NCBI RefSeq assembly: GCF_000471905.2
Contig: NW_006497557.1
Coordinates: 1,739,858-1,803,857, forward strand
Reading direction: 5' to 3'
Length of the DNA stretch: 64,000 bases
Origin: Amborella trichopoda
Taxonomy: Eukaryota > Streptophyta > Magnoliopsida > Amborellales > Amborellaceae
Positions 21,521-33,384 of this stretch are shown one piece after another. How positions within the stretch are numbered: the first letter of the stretch is position 1; every line of letters begins with the position of its first letter. The position numbers and the translations under genes are program-made. Below the pieces are notes generated by a model. The model had not been told where the DNA came from. It saw only the letters and a list, made by a program, of their open reading frames with translations, and made no database searches.

Positions 21521-23038
21521 ACCTCATGCACACTCAGAAGTCACATATTCCAGTCAATGCAATATATCCAAAGCATGCCGAGAAATCCCATATCACCAAA
21601 GATATCACCATGTCAACAGCCAGCCGTGTACTATGCTCAAACCACGTCAATATCATAGTATGGTTGTATATCACAGTATAATCATATATCATAGTATGGT
21701 CATGCAATACGCTCAAAGCATGCCGTTCAATAACATATCACAATATTACGTGTCACAGTATTGCTTATCTTAGCATGATAGTATCCCACTACTCAGAGCG
21801 TAGTGTTTCACATCACATCGTAGCATATCTCTTCTCATAAGCATTCTCTGATTCGGAGCATTCACGGTGTCATAGAAAGATATACATAGCCCTTGATTCA
21901 TTAGGAATCTCAACATAGTCACATCATGACAATTGAAGCAAACAAAACTATCTCTCACCCAGTGGTGGTATGATTTCAATTGATAGCAATTTAGTCAGTC
22001 AACACAGGCACAACATAAATATTTGTGCTGGAATTCTTGCATTCTGCTACAGTGACATGTCCCTCTTATCAAAATCATAACTCTTAATCTAGAGGGAATC
22101 TCAAAATGATTTCAACATACAACATTAAGAAAACATACATATATATCTAATGGCAGTAGTTTGAGAGCAATCAGGATCCATTTGATCAATCAAATCCCAT
22201 GACAACATAAATCAAATCTAAACTGCGCTAAAATATGCTAATAGTGATAAATCCTCACAATTTGGACCATAACTTCAAATCTAGAGGCAATTTCAAGATA
22301 ATTTCTAACATGCAACTTTAAGCCAACATACTGCTCTTTCAAATGGCGGAGCTTTGGAAGCAATAAGAGTCTATTTGTTCAGTCAAAGCCCATGGAAACA
22401 GAGGCAACAATTCTGCATTTCTTTGAATCTGCTAACAGTGACATTCCTTCACAACTCCCCAATCATATAGAATTAGAACTGGGTTAAAACACGAAAATCG
22501 CAATAGACTCATGTATATTTTAAATGGCTATGGTTTCGTGTCATTTGGACTTCAATAGGTCAGAAAAGGTCTTAGTGAAACAGAAGCAATGTTCCTGAAA
22601 ATTATCATAGTCTGCTAACAATAACCTATATGCACAAAACGAAGCATATCTATCAAACTGTTCAGCTAGTCATCAAAACCAAACGTAAAGTAGACTGATA
22701 GACCATTCAAATGGTTATGATTTGAGGCTAATTGGATATCATTTTCTTAGTCAAAGTCTCATCATAAAAGCATGTAAATTCCTTTGAAAATCACAGTACA
22801 CTCATGGCACATTCCAAAGACCACTCCATTACTTGAAATCCTTACAAGATAACAGCATGAAACCTTTTCTATCTTAAACTAGACTCACACAAGCATCATT
22901 ACACAGAATTTTAGGATCCATAAGAGTGATAACAGTGCCTAACTTATCATATAAAGAAGACCTAAATGCTGGAAAAATAGAATACAAACATACATGCTTA
23001 ACTTCATGCCTAATCCATGCTTTATTCATGCTTAAATT
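21521..23038. other. AT-rich LTR-like stretch, origin unsure
   Basis: No coding signal. It contains 'atatcacagtat'-type short repeats (21640-21800). It then has phrases such as 'tcataactcttaatctagag', 'ggcagtagtttgagagcaat' and 'aaatggctatggtttcgtg' that resemble the middle of M LTRs (compare 24400-25330 and 35930-36440). It is probably a truncated, older M-type LTR in the minus orientation, but no termini are visible. Confidence 0.4.
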
Positions 23039-23946
23039 TGTCATGAACCCACCTCCTGACCCTTGCCAGAGGGCGACAGGGGGGGGATCGCGATCAAAGG
23101 TCGTGAATGTTACTCAAGTGGGAGTGGCTCAACTCATAAAAACACGTGATCAAGAGCAAACCATGAAAGAAAACGAGAATAAACCCATACAACAAACAAA
23201 ATATCAATCCAAAAAAACATCCACCTCATTCATTCACATATCAAAGAGTCTTTACAATTTTCTTCAAGGCATTATTGGCCTAAAAATACACAGAATAAAG
23301 TATACATCATGTTGCTGAAACCACCAAAACATACTATATAGGTCTTTGGAAGGTGACTTTTCAAACTTCTTAATTTCGAACTTCACACCCCGAACTGCCA
23401 CCCACCTTAAGAACAGATGCGACCACCCTTCACTCTAGAGTTATGAAATTAAGATGGAATGAGCTAAAAGCCCTGTAAAAGGATCTACACTAATGCATCC
23501 CAACTAACATAGCAGTGATAACGAAATGCAATGCGTAAAAAATCACCAGGTATCAAGTGAATCCTCTAATATGCTTCTTATCATTCTAATAGTAATATGA
23601 TAAAAGCAGTTTAATATACAATGCATGGTTCACAGTCACCTTACTTAAAGTAGAACAGTAAGGACAACATATCACAGTCACAAAACCAGTAAAGCCTACT
23701 TCTGAAGTAGAAGTTCTATTGCTCTGGTTAAGCCATTCCTGGTGCTTAAAACTTCCATCCTCATTCAAGAGGGAGGATAATGACAAGTGAGTGCTCCACT
23801 TCGTAACGCCCTCAGACACACACACATCCCCAGCGCGGTTTGGTGTTTTCGATAGGCAGTGGCCTTGCTAGATACAACCCTCTCCTTTCGCACTTCTGGT
23901 GAGAGAACATTACACTACCATTGGGGAGACGGGGGAAGATCGCAGC

Positions 23947-24300
23947 TGCCAGCACCATCATTTACACAGTAGGTGCCTTTCCCATCAGGCAGCAGCCAGC
24001 ACCATCATTGACATAGTAGGTGCCCATTCACACATCACACAAGCAGCACAGTACCATCATTCAAGCAGTAGGTACCCCTTCTCATATCACATAAACAACA
24101 TGAGACCATCATTCACACAGTAGGTATCTATTCACATATCACATAAGCAGCATGATACCTTCATTGACACAGTAGGTATCTATTCACATATCACATAAGC
24201 AGCATGATACCATCATTCACACAGTAGGTATCAATTCACATATCACATAAGCAGCATGATACCATCATTCACACAGTAGGTATCTATTCACATATCATAT
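23947..24300 (+). repeat. 53-bp tandem array, about seven units
   Basis: Unit 'gataccatcattcacacagt' + 'aggtatctattcacatatca' + 'cataagcagcat'. The last three or four units are nearly identical, the first ones diverged. Each unit has the inverted ends GATACC...GGTATC. It lies in the M LTR, where other copies carry the CACTACC hairpins. Confidence 0.92.
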
Positions 24301-25515
24301 TTAATAGTATTACAGTGACCATAGTAAAGTAACAATGACATTATTTCAATCAAGCCTTATCGCATAGTTTCCTTCCACCAAAGGTGCTGATGTGCGCTTC
24401 CCATTAAGGTCATAACTTTTGGACCATTTAGTTTTTGAGGATGGTTCCAAAACAAATTTTGTACTAAACACACCTTTCTATCAAATGGGATGGGTTTAAA
24501 GACAATCAGACTCCTTTTCACCTCTTAGAAGTTCAAAGAGGTGAGGTTTTACTAGTTGTACCCTACGGTGCACAGGGGACTGCGACATACTCTGCTTCAT
24601 ATCATTATAAGTCCCAAACCGTGAAGCAACTTATGACGGTTTCAAAATCAAAGTTTGATTCAAGATGTACATATTTCAAGCAAAGCTAATTTTAAAGCAA
24701 TTGGATTCAACTTGGTTGTTCAACGATTCGTGCCAAGCAAGGTGATAGTTCTGAATTTTATCAACACTATCCCCAGTGACATACCTTCATACAATTTCCA
24801 ATCTAAGAAGAATTTCAAAATAGTTTCTCATGATATTTTAGTTCATTCAAAGATCTTTCAAATGGCTGTGGATTGGCTTAAAATGAACTTCATTTGGTTA
24901 GCTAAAATCCGTGACCACAGAGGTATTATTGAAAAATCTAGGAAAACATTCAGTAGTGATATACCTTCTCTTACTGAAGCATAACTTCATTTTTGTAAGC
25001 AATATCAATAGTGGGAAAAAACAAACATTTTACTAGACTCATCCACCTTTCCAATGATGGTGATTTGAGATCAATCGGATCCCATTTGGCTATTCAAAAA
25101 CCCCTTACAAGAACACACATAATTCTATTTTTTCACAATGGCATATAAGATGCCTTAAGAACACCTTCCATGACCTTCATTTCATGGTGAGGAACATGAT
25201 AACAACCATTCTATCATGATGTACACATACAACGTACATTTCTTACATAATGTAAGAATCATACATTCATTTACAACATCTACCATTATCATAGAACAAA
25301 TCCCCAAATTTTTAGTGAAAAAGGCATAAGGATTTATACTTCACTCACACATTCATTGCTCAACTTACGACCTAAGGTTCCTGCATACTTATGAATATAA
25401 TGCAATGGTGATGGATCCACTTACCTGAACAGTATTGGTGCCTTCTCACAAACTCTTCTTGTACAGCTCACACCCACCAAAAAATGGCTGCTCACCAATC
25501 TTTCCCAACCTTGCC

Positions 25516-25516
25516 T

Positions 25517-25545
<29 letters not shown>
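25516..25545 (+). repeat. GA microsatellite
   Basis: (ga)n of about 29 bases in the M LTR; shorter gaga runs recur at 26284 and 36660-36725 at comparable places in other M LTRs. Confidence 0.95.
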
Positions 25546-25547
<2 letters not shown>

Positions 25548-26715
25548 AGGAAGGATGAGTGGCATGGGGGAGAGGGTAGCTTAAGTACTCATGAGATGGG
25601 GCAGCGGCCAAGTGGCACTAATGGTTGGGCAAGTAGCACCCAAAGCACGACAAGTGGCAACCACTCTTCATGCATGTCAGAGCCATGCGCTGCGCCTTGT
25701 CCCTTCTTCAATCAGTGATGCCCACATGGAGTTTCCCATCTTTCAACTCATGCGCGCACGTGGCGTTATCCCCCCTCTATCATCGCACGCCTTCTCTACT
25801 CCATGTCTATCACCGTGCACCTTCACTACACCTACTGTCACGTTCTCGCCTGCTCTATCGTGCGCTCTTATCATCGTGCGTTGCTCTCCTGCGCCTACCT
25901 GCAGCAAACTCCATCGCCACGTAACCTATTGTCGCGTGACTCACATTGCCACGGGCCCCCATCGCCACGTGACTCTTCTCTCCTTCTATTCCCATGTGGC
26001 CCACACTCTACTTATCCCGCCGGGCACTCAGTCGGACGAGATAGTCCAGGCCCTTACAAAATCACACTTTATTCATGCTTAATTCATGGAAATTCATACT
26101 TCAATCTCATACTTTCATACAAAAGAATCATGCTTCATACTATGGACACATTATAGCACAGTCTACTTACCTTGTGCTCCAATAGTGATACCAAGTCCTT
26201 CACACAGCTCACTCTTCAAGTCTCTCAACAATGGGCACAAAGCGCTGCAATTTCGAAGGGTTCAAAGGAAGAAAAATGTGGGGGAGAGAGAGAGATGAGA
26301 GCTTGGGTGGTTAAAGGGGTCGTGAGAGAAGGGGAGGAAAGGTGGCAACAAGCCACCTCCAAGTAGCAAGCAAAAGGGGTGAGGTAGCAACAAGCCACCT
26401 CCAAGTGGCAAGTAAAAGGGAGACATTTAGAGAGGGAAAGAAACTGGGAAAAAGAAGGAAAAGAGGCAGGCCCTCATGGACTACCTTACTCCAATAGTCT
26501 CGGTGGTCCATTAACAACACTCATGGTGGTACATACACGGCGCTGGCCACTCCTTGCGCACAGCATTACCCTTAACACTCGCGGCGATATCCTTACGCAC
26601 GCGCCGTTAGCCTTCTCCCTTAGCATCGAGTGTGTGCTTCCTTCTCTCTAATGTCGTGAGTGTCCTAGCCTCTATTGCCGTGAATGTCTATGTTTAGAAA
26701 ATTGTGGTCCTTACA

Positions 26716-27200
26716 AGGGGGCAGAGGTTATACTGAGAGCGATCACCTCGAGAAACTGAGGTACCCTACCCAACTGAGTACAATCTTGGTGCACCATGCA
26801 GACGGACGCTAACCAAAGGGCCTTTAATAGACCATCCACAAACCCAGACCAAAATGGGAAAAATGCCCTTCAGCATGGCACTCGACCACCAGACGGGCCT
26901 AATTCTGACCAACGAGGTCCGTAAAAAATCCTCAATTGTCAAAATCACAATTAGTCCCTTGAGGGTGAGGATTTCAACAGGATCCCTCAAAAAAGTCTCT
27001 TCTCCCCCCAAAGTCTCCATGGATGGACCTATACATTGCATACAAACGTTTGAGCATCCTAGTTGCAGCACTGTGTGAGTCTCCTCGGCGTTCACTTGGT
27101 CTTGTGGCTAGGAAGAAAAAATTTATAAAGCAGAAGGAAATTTTCTAAATGTTGTCCTTCTCCCTTCTCTCGAAGCATAGCATTCGACAGGTCAAGTTGT
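26716..27200 (+). other. End of a T 3' non-coding region
   Basis: Matches element A 18070-18479: 'ctaaccaaagggccttt' versus 'ccgaccaaaggttcttt', 'tctgaccaacgaggtcc', 'agtcccttgagggtgagga', 'aagtctcttctcccccc', 'tctccatggatggacct'. It runs directly into the T LTR at 27201. Upstream of 26716 it is cut by the M LTR. Confidence 0.75.
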
Positions 27201-30200
27201 TTTAAGACATTTTTCAACACCTTGGTCCCTGATGCAGAATAAAGTAGAAGTCGTTCAATAAAACCACGACATATAATGGAATTCTTGACAGTCTCAGAAT
27301 TTCCCTTGAACGGGTAGAAATCTTCCTAAGCACTTCAAAAGGCGACCTGCCAAGTTTCATCGTAATGATACATGTTTAAGGCAGTGTAGACAAAGAAACA
27401 ATCTCAAAAAATCAGCCTCTCGCACACTAAAACAGACCCCGTACCTAGAACTATATTTTTGTTGTATCAAAATGTTGTGGGACCATAGCCATTAGATCCG
27501 ACATGGTCGAAAACCCCTATGGGTTAAGTTTTGACTTAATCGGGTACTTTAGGATAAAGTTATGGGTAAAATACCAAAAAGGGGCAAGCCGCATACTATT
27601 CCCATGTGGCCTCCCTACACCATTAAAGGTGACTTTTTTTGCAGCCTCGGGCAGTGACTTTTGAGGTCCATATCTCATTCGTCCAGAGTCAGATCGAGCT
27701 CAAATTTTGTGAGCGTGTTCGTCTCATTAAGACGAGCATTTCGATATATGTCACGCCCCGTAAAGATGCTCGAGGAGGAAGAAAAGCTAGAGAGAAGTTG
27801 CTGATTCGAGAAGAAAGTTGCAAGAAAATCAACAGCGACATGCTTTGCTCGAGCCGGCAAATCACGACACTCGTGTATCAGATTGACATGAGACCAGTTC
27901 CATTGCATGTGTAAGGTCTGGGGCTATCTTTGGTCCGAGCCCCTACCTGATGAACGGTCGGATTTACCACACGAAGGTGTCGAAGTGAATGCAAATTTCG
28001 GTGTCGGAATTTCATATTCCAGTCAAAACTCCAAAGATGCAAAATCTTTGTCCGGACACATAATCAAGCTGTATTTGTTGCCACGCGATCGTAACGACAT
28101 GCTTAGTGTGATACAGTGAAGAAATCATAAAAAAACATCAAAAAACAAGCACACTATCGACCCGAAGTTTTCAAGATTCATCCAAATTTCAAGTCGCATG
28201 ATCGTGGCTTAAAAACATGATCCATGGCTTGAAGTTGGTATCGACTCGATCACCATGTCAAGCCCTATAAAAAAACAATCCTCTTTCGATCAAATGGGCA
28301 CCAGAGCAATTCCGGATCACTCACGGAAGATCGCGCAAGTTCTAAGGCAGCAACAGGGACTGTTTTGAAATTTCACATATTGTTAGGCAGGGGCAATACA
28401 ATCCTTTCGTACCCATTTTTAGAATTTATTTTAATTCAATTAAATTTTAATTATCATCAATTGAGATAACGTTTTGGCATCCACCCATGTTTGGGTAATT
28501 TTCTCTCTCCTTCTCTTGTCTCTCTTTCTCTCTCCTATCATCTCTATCTCTTTTCTTTCTTTCTTCTTCTCTCATCTTTTCTCTCCTTTTCTCTGTGAAC
28601 GTCCACAGTTGTGGCAGAGCTGTGTATGTCATCTTTTGCCTTCTCTTTCTTTAACCCACACGGCAATGGCAGCGCTTGTGTGTCCCCTTCTCTCTCTCTT
28701 TCCTCTTCTCTTTCTTTTTCTTCAAGATCTTTCTTTATGTTCTTCTCTAATTGAATGTGCATGGTGATGACAGTGCCATGCACAAACCTCTCTCTCTCTA
28801 TCTGCTCTATCTCACACACGGCGATGGCAACACCATGTGCTTCTTCTTCTCTCTATCTTCTCTATCTCACACACAACGATGGCAACGCCATGTGTATCTT
28901 CTCTTCTTCTATTTCTCACACACGACGATGGCAATGCCGTGTGCATCTTCTTCTCTTTCTCACACACAGCGGTGGCAACGCTGTGTGCTTCTTCTTCTCT
29001 CTCTTCTTCTCTATCTCACACACAGTGATGGCAATGTTGTGTGCATTTTCGTCTCTCTTTATATTCTCTATCTCACGGTGATCGCAATGCTGTGTGCATT
29101 TTCTTCTCTCGACTCTATCTCTCACACACACGGCGATGGCAATGCCATGTGCGCTACCTTTTTTCTCTATTTTCTCTGTCTCACACACACGACAATGGCA
29201 ATGCCATGTGCATCTTCTTCTTTCTCTTCTTCTTCCTCTTCTCCTTCTTTCTTCTCTCTCTCTCTCTATCTGAATATTCACGGTGATGGCAACGCCGTGC
29301 ACATATCTCTCTCTGTTTTTTCTTCTCCCTCTGACACCCACAGCGGTGGCAGCACCATGCGTACCTCTTTCTTATTCCTTCCTCATTGACATCCACGGTG
29401 GTGGTAGCACTGTGCGTATCTCTTTCCTCACCTCTTTCCTTATTTTTCTTCTCTCTTTCTTAACCTCCTTCTTTCTCTTTCCTTCTTTCTCCTCTACCTC
29501 TATCCTAATTTCTCTCCTCACTTTCCTTTGCCATCTCTTCTTTCATATCTTCTCTCTCAAGTTCTCCTCTTCCTCTTTCCTAAAATCCTCTATCCTCCCT
29601 CATGGACGGTGAAAGTCCATCACCGTCCATGTTCTTTCTCTCTCTTCTTTTCTTCTCTCTCTTATTATCTCTCTCCTTCTTCTCTTCTTCATCTTCCCTC
29701 GCCTCTCTCTCTTCTTTGCTCTCTTCCTTTCTCTCTTCTATCCTCTCTCTCTTCCTCTCTCTGCTGTTCTCATCCCTTATCTCTCTCTTTTTTCTTCTCC
29801 TTCCTCTCTCATTTAACCAAGGGACAAGTCTAGCACTGTCACGGTAGCCTCATCATCAAGCAGTATTACCGTCGTACTGGTCTAAGTTACCATGCCCTTC
29901 TTGCTGCCATGTCGAACTAGCCGTTGTGCCAGGCTGATCGATGTTGGTGTTCTATTGTCAGGTAGTACTGTCATGATGCTAGTCTCGTTATCGTACCTAT
30001 CTTACTACCAAGTTAGGTCAATCATCATGTCAATCTAACCATTGTGCTAGGCTAGTTACTTGGTCAAGTGTCTCTTTCTTTTCTTCTTCTTGTCTCTTCT
30101 TCCTTCTCCCAACCCTCATCTCATCATCTCTTCTCCTTTCTCCTTTGAAAGTGCACACCTTGTGTACATTCACCCAAAGACAAGGTGGGGTCCTTCGGCC

Positions 30201-30394
30201 CACTTGTCTTGTAAAATTAACCATGTGTGTCATTGCAGAAATAGGAGAATACAGGGCAAGCGAGGCGATTCCTAACCAGTTGTACGACTATGGGGCTTTC
30301 TTAGCGATCTAAGAGGGAGCCCACGTGAGCCAACCTGAGTAAGTCGCAAACCCAACTTAAATTCCTCTCTCATCGGTCGGTACACCTACCCTCA
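27201..30394 (+). mobile_element. T-family LTR (copy B)
   Basis: Starts TTTAAGACATTTTTCAACACC (TG changed to TT) and ends 'cctaccctca'. It is collinear with 18480-21404, 3.2 kb. Internal landmarks: 'ctcattcgtccagag' (27675), a long pyrimidine block with the 'cacggcgatggcaacgcc' array, 'accgtcgtactggtctaag' (29868), 'ggtccttcggcccacttgt'. The TATA region is poorly kept. It is flanked on both sides by T internal sequence. Confidence 0.78.
28740..29420 (+). repeat. Minisatellite 'cacacggcgatggcaacgcc' in T LTR
   Basis: About twelve units of 50-65 bases: 'tctcacacacggcgatggca' + 'acgccatgtgcttcttctt' + ctctct. The 212-codon open frame at 28751-29389 is this repeat translated (recurring THGDGNAMC). 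From 29420 to 29820 the sequence is plain CT-rich. Confidence 0.9.
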
Positions 30395-30541
30395 CTCCTA
30401 ACCGACGTTCTCGAGAGTGCGATCTCAAGTCTTAGGTTCCTCCAAAACCCGAGACGCATGCCGCCAGATCATCCGGATCCAGAGGGCGAGATCGAGGCAC
30501 CTAACCAATGAGCTTTCCCTCAGGCTATGGAAAATGGCCTT
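30395..30541 (+). other. T leader of copy B
   Basis: 'gttctcgagagtgcgatctc', 'ccagagggcgagatcgagg', 'cacctaaccaatgagc': same leader as the other T copies. The antisense PMD frame ends just inside its right edge, so gag and pol are absent. Confidence 0.6.
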
Positions 30542-31740
30542 CTACCAATCAATTCTCATCAAGAAGGGGCACATTTTCTCCCCCGAGCCTTGACTTTTGA
30601 CATAAGCGGAAGGGAAATAGGCCCCTAGCCACCCATACACATAACGGATGGGGAATGGTGTCTTAAAGTCCCCAGGAAAAGCTTCGCCCCCCACATGACC
30701 ATTACCCCCTTCCTTGCCTTTATAGGCTTTTCCCCTCGAGATGGCTTCCAATCTGTGATAAGTGCTGCATAGAACTGGTTGTGCAGGGGCCAACTGGCGC
30801 CCCCTCACCATGTCGCAAACCACATAGAATGTGCATGGACGAATGTCATCTACCCCTCCAAGAATAGCAAAATTGCATAGAAACAAGACTAAGTATGCAG
30901 CCAAGAAGACACAGTCATCACTGGTCTTGGATTGGTAGATTGGAGGCATCCCCTTTACAACTGCACTCCCCTTCCTTCTTGAAGTAACTGCATCAGCTTC
31001 CTCGAGGTAATCCCCAGAAGAGAATTTCAGCCATTCGGCAAAGGTCACTTGACCATTGCTGGACTTTTTGAAAATGAGTTGATAGATCGCAAAAATATTT
31101 TTAAGACCAGCAAGCAGTTCCTCTCCCCCACACCAAAAATGATTGAGTTCTGAGGCACAAACTCATCATACATTGCTCCGATCAACGGAAGGCTGCCCAT
31201 GAAATACTGATCTAGCAAGGAGATTCCTGCTTCACCGTGACCGAGGAGCCATGTATTGCTCACATGACTCCATGTTTCTAATTATACATTTGAGCAATGG
31301 TCATAGTAACTGCCTGAGCACTGCATAGTAGTTAATAGAGAAGCATGATAAAGAATGCTTATGTGTGACCCCAGCACCTTGGTGGTCCACAAAGACTACC
31401 CTTTTAAATACTAGTGCTCCCCTTGCACTCGGAGACCGGAGAAAGACCATATCAGCCCCTTGGTCTTCACCATTCTCTTCCTCAATGTGGGAAAATTTGC
31501 ATCAGAGGCCACATTCTTATGCATGCAATGAAGCAGGGCCATCCTGCCTTCAATACTCACGTTACCATCATTTCCTTCCCGAACCTCAAAGCGAACTGAG
31601 TCGGTAACGAAAGTAATACTGAGGAGCCACTCCGGTTTGCATATTGGTTCTGTTAGCCAAATAGGCTCACCTTTAACCAAACTCTCCCTAGTAAAATCAT
31701 TTGTGCCAAGCTCTCCTCCCCTTGGAAGATTTTTCATGTC
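30542..31740 (-). pseudogene. Plant mobile domain (aminotransferase-like) protein remnant
   Basis: Read on the minus strand. The N-terminal piece (31737-31411) contains EWLLSITFVTDSVRFEVREG. A middle piece (31263-31045) has LDQYFMGSLPLIGAMYDEFVP. The C-terminal piece is an open run of about 165 codons (to the stop at 30542) with VTFAEWLKFSSG, FLAAYLVLFLCNF, GGVDDIRPCTFYVV, GRQLAPAQPVLCSTYHRLE and FPIRYVYGWLGAYFPSAY. The order LIGxxYDEFVP, FLAxxL, IRP, LAPAxLxxxY, YGWLGxYFP is that of the plant mobile domain, found in MAIN/MAIL proteins and carried by several plant transposable elements. Its function is uncertain. It is antisense to the T element and has at least two frame breaks. It could be a captured host gene or a T accessory ORF. 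Confidence 0.78.
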
Positions 31741-31835
31741 AGGGATTCTGTGAGAAGGCTCAGCCTCTATGTAAGGTTTAAAGACTCACTGTTGTGTGCG
31801 AAAATTCTAAGCCGCTAACTATTGCCACACAAACT

Positions 31836-32165
31836 GGCTAGTGCCGGCTGTGTTCTCAAAGGACAGTGTTGGCTATGCTCTCAAACGCCCAGCGCTGGCT
31901 GTGTTTCTAAAAGACAGCGCCGACTGAGTTCTCTAAGGCCCAGCGCCGGCTGTGTTCTTAAAAAGGGGCTAGCGCCGACTGTGTTCTCAAGGCTTTATGC
32001 CAGCTATGTTCTCAAGGCCTAACGCTAGCTGTGTTCTCAAGGCACAGCGCCGGCTGTGTTCTTAAAAGACCCAGCGTCGTTGTGTTCTCAAGGTCCGGCG
32101 TCGGCTGTGTTCTTAAAGGCTAGTGTCGGCTGCATTTTTCAACGATTAACACCCGCTGTGTTTTG
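31836..32165 (+). repeat. 'Cagcgccggctgtgttct' minisatellite, array 1
   Basis: About eleven ~29-bp units 'cccagcgccggctgtgttct' + 'taaaagg'. The core includes the near-palindrome AGCGCCGGCT. The array lies between the antisense PMD frame and the antisense TATA. Confidence 0.9.
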
Positions 32166-32698
32166 GTCACAGCACAATACTGATAGTGCATGTGTCACCT
32201 CTAGCCCCAGGTGTGCTACCTGAGAACTGCCACCTATGATGTGCTCTGACGCTTGCCCTCGTACGTGTGAATAACGACTTCAGCGATCCTTCGTCTCCAA
32301 GCAACTATTCACTCCTATGCGACCTTCCGGCTACCCATCGGGAAATCACTTCACTTGCCAGAAACCCATTGTTCAACCTGCCCCTCTCCTTCTCGATGGC
32401 AGAAAGTGACCAAAAAATCTCTGGAGGCTAGAGAAAGTCTGCTGGTAGTTGCCTGTTACAACCTACACCCCTCTTTCCCTTCCCTGCCACTTCGAAACTA
32501 CAGATGGAGTTTCTCGCTACCCTTGCCACAGACTTCTGCAAGCTCACAAATGCTCTTGCATTTCCTCCGGGGCTCCCTCTTCTCAGCTAAAACCTTCTTC
32601 TGCTTGCCGGCAGACTCTTACAAACCTCACCCGAGTGCTCTGTGTGCTCGCTGAAATTCTTGTCGAGAATTCTCTCACTGTCATTGCTAAAATTCCTT

Positions 32699-32750
32699 AG
32701 CCATTTTACCTTCGATAAGACGGTAAAAACGGGGTTTACCCCTTATATAG
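32699..32750 (-). promoter_or_regulatory. Antisense TATA box with downstream inverted repeat (B)
   Basis: On the minus strand CTATATAAGG (32750-32741) is followed 16 bases later by the diverged dyad ACCGTCTTATC / GGTAAAATGGCT (32724-32699). It is homologous to the modules in A (15093-15143) and C (46256-46306). It points toward the PMD remnant about 1 kb away. Confidence 0.6.
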
Positions 32751-32954
32751 GTGATGTCCCTCTTAAGTGCCCCCAACAAATCTAAAATTCTTTGCACATC
32801 CCTGAAGACCAGTAGTGGGCCAGACCGGGTCGGGCTCAGACCCGAGTCCTGCACAGAGGCTTACCACTGCCCCTGAAGCCCCATGCATCAGAGACCAAAC
32901 CGGGTTGGTCTCAGGCCCGAGGCCCGAATACAAGTCACCACCGCTTGTGTAATC

Positions 32955-33192
32955 AAAACCCCAGTGCCGTCTGTGTTCTTAAAACCCCAACGCTGTCTGC
33001 GTTCACAATCCCCAGCACCGGCTGTGTTCTCAAAAGCCCAGCTCTGGCTGTGTTCTTAAAAGCCCAGCACCAGCTGTGTTCTCAAAAGCTCAGCACCAGC
33101 TGTGTTCTTAAAAGCTAGCATCGGCTGTGCCTAGTGCCGACTGTGTTCTTAAAAGCTAGTGTCGGCCATGCCCAGCACCGGCTATGTTCTCA
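32955..33192 (+). repeat. 'Cagcaccggctgtgttct' minisatellite, array 2
   Basis: About eight units of the same family as 31836-32165, on the other side of the TATA module. Confidence 0.88.
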
Positions 33193-33384
33193 AGTCTACT
33201 ACCACGTGTATTGCCACTGCACACGCTAGCGCCACGTGTGTTACCTCCGCCCGTGCTAGTGTCATACATGTTAATGCTACAACCATTCAAGTCCACCGCC
33301 GTGTGTGTTATGCTCCCCTTGCTAGCTCCACGCATGGTCAAGCGTCGCACATGCTAAAACCTGGTCACCGTTGTGTGTGACCTA

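Larger units (their letters stand above)
23039..26715 (-). mobile_element. M-family LTR (minus strand), no internal region
   Basis: Read on the plus strand it begins TGTCATGAACCCACC and ends AAAATTGTGGTCCTTACA. The reverse complement therefore has the M termini TGTAAGGACC...TCATGACA seen in the paired LTRs at 37975 and 61100. Length 3.7 kb. No PBS or polypurine tract adjoins either end, so it is a solo LTR or a recombination remnant. Flanking 5-mers (aaatt and agggg) do not match, so no target duplication is supported. Confidence 0.75.

Noticed and set aside
23947-24300. CRISPR-like regular spacing
   Set aside because: Repeats are contiguous 53-bp tandem units without unique spacers, within a plant LTR.
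27639-27914. 91-codon ORF with a similar 84-codon ORF at 18912-19166
   Set aside because: Both lie in the same part of homologous T LTRs upstream of the TATA region. The equivalent stretch in element C is broken, and no domain is recognised.
28751-29389. 212-codon open frame, the longest in the window
   Set aside because: It is the 'cacacggcgatggcaacgcc' minisatellite translated; composition is Ser/Leu/His repeats with no domain, and parallel frames are equally open.
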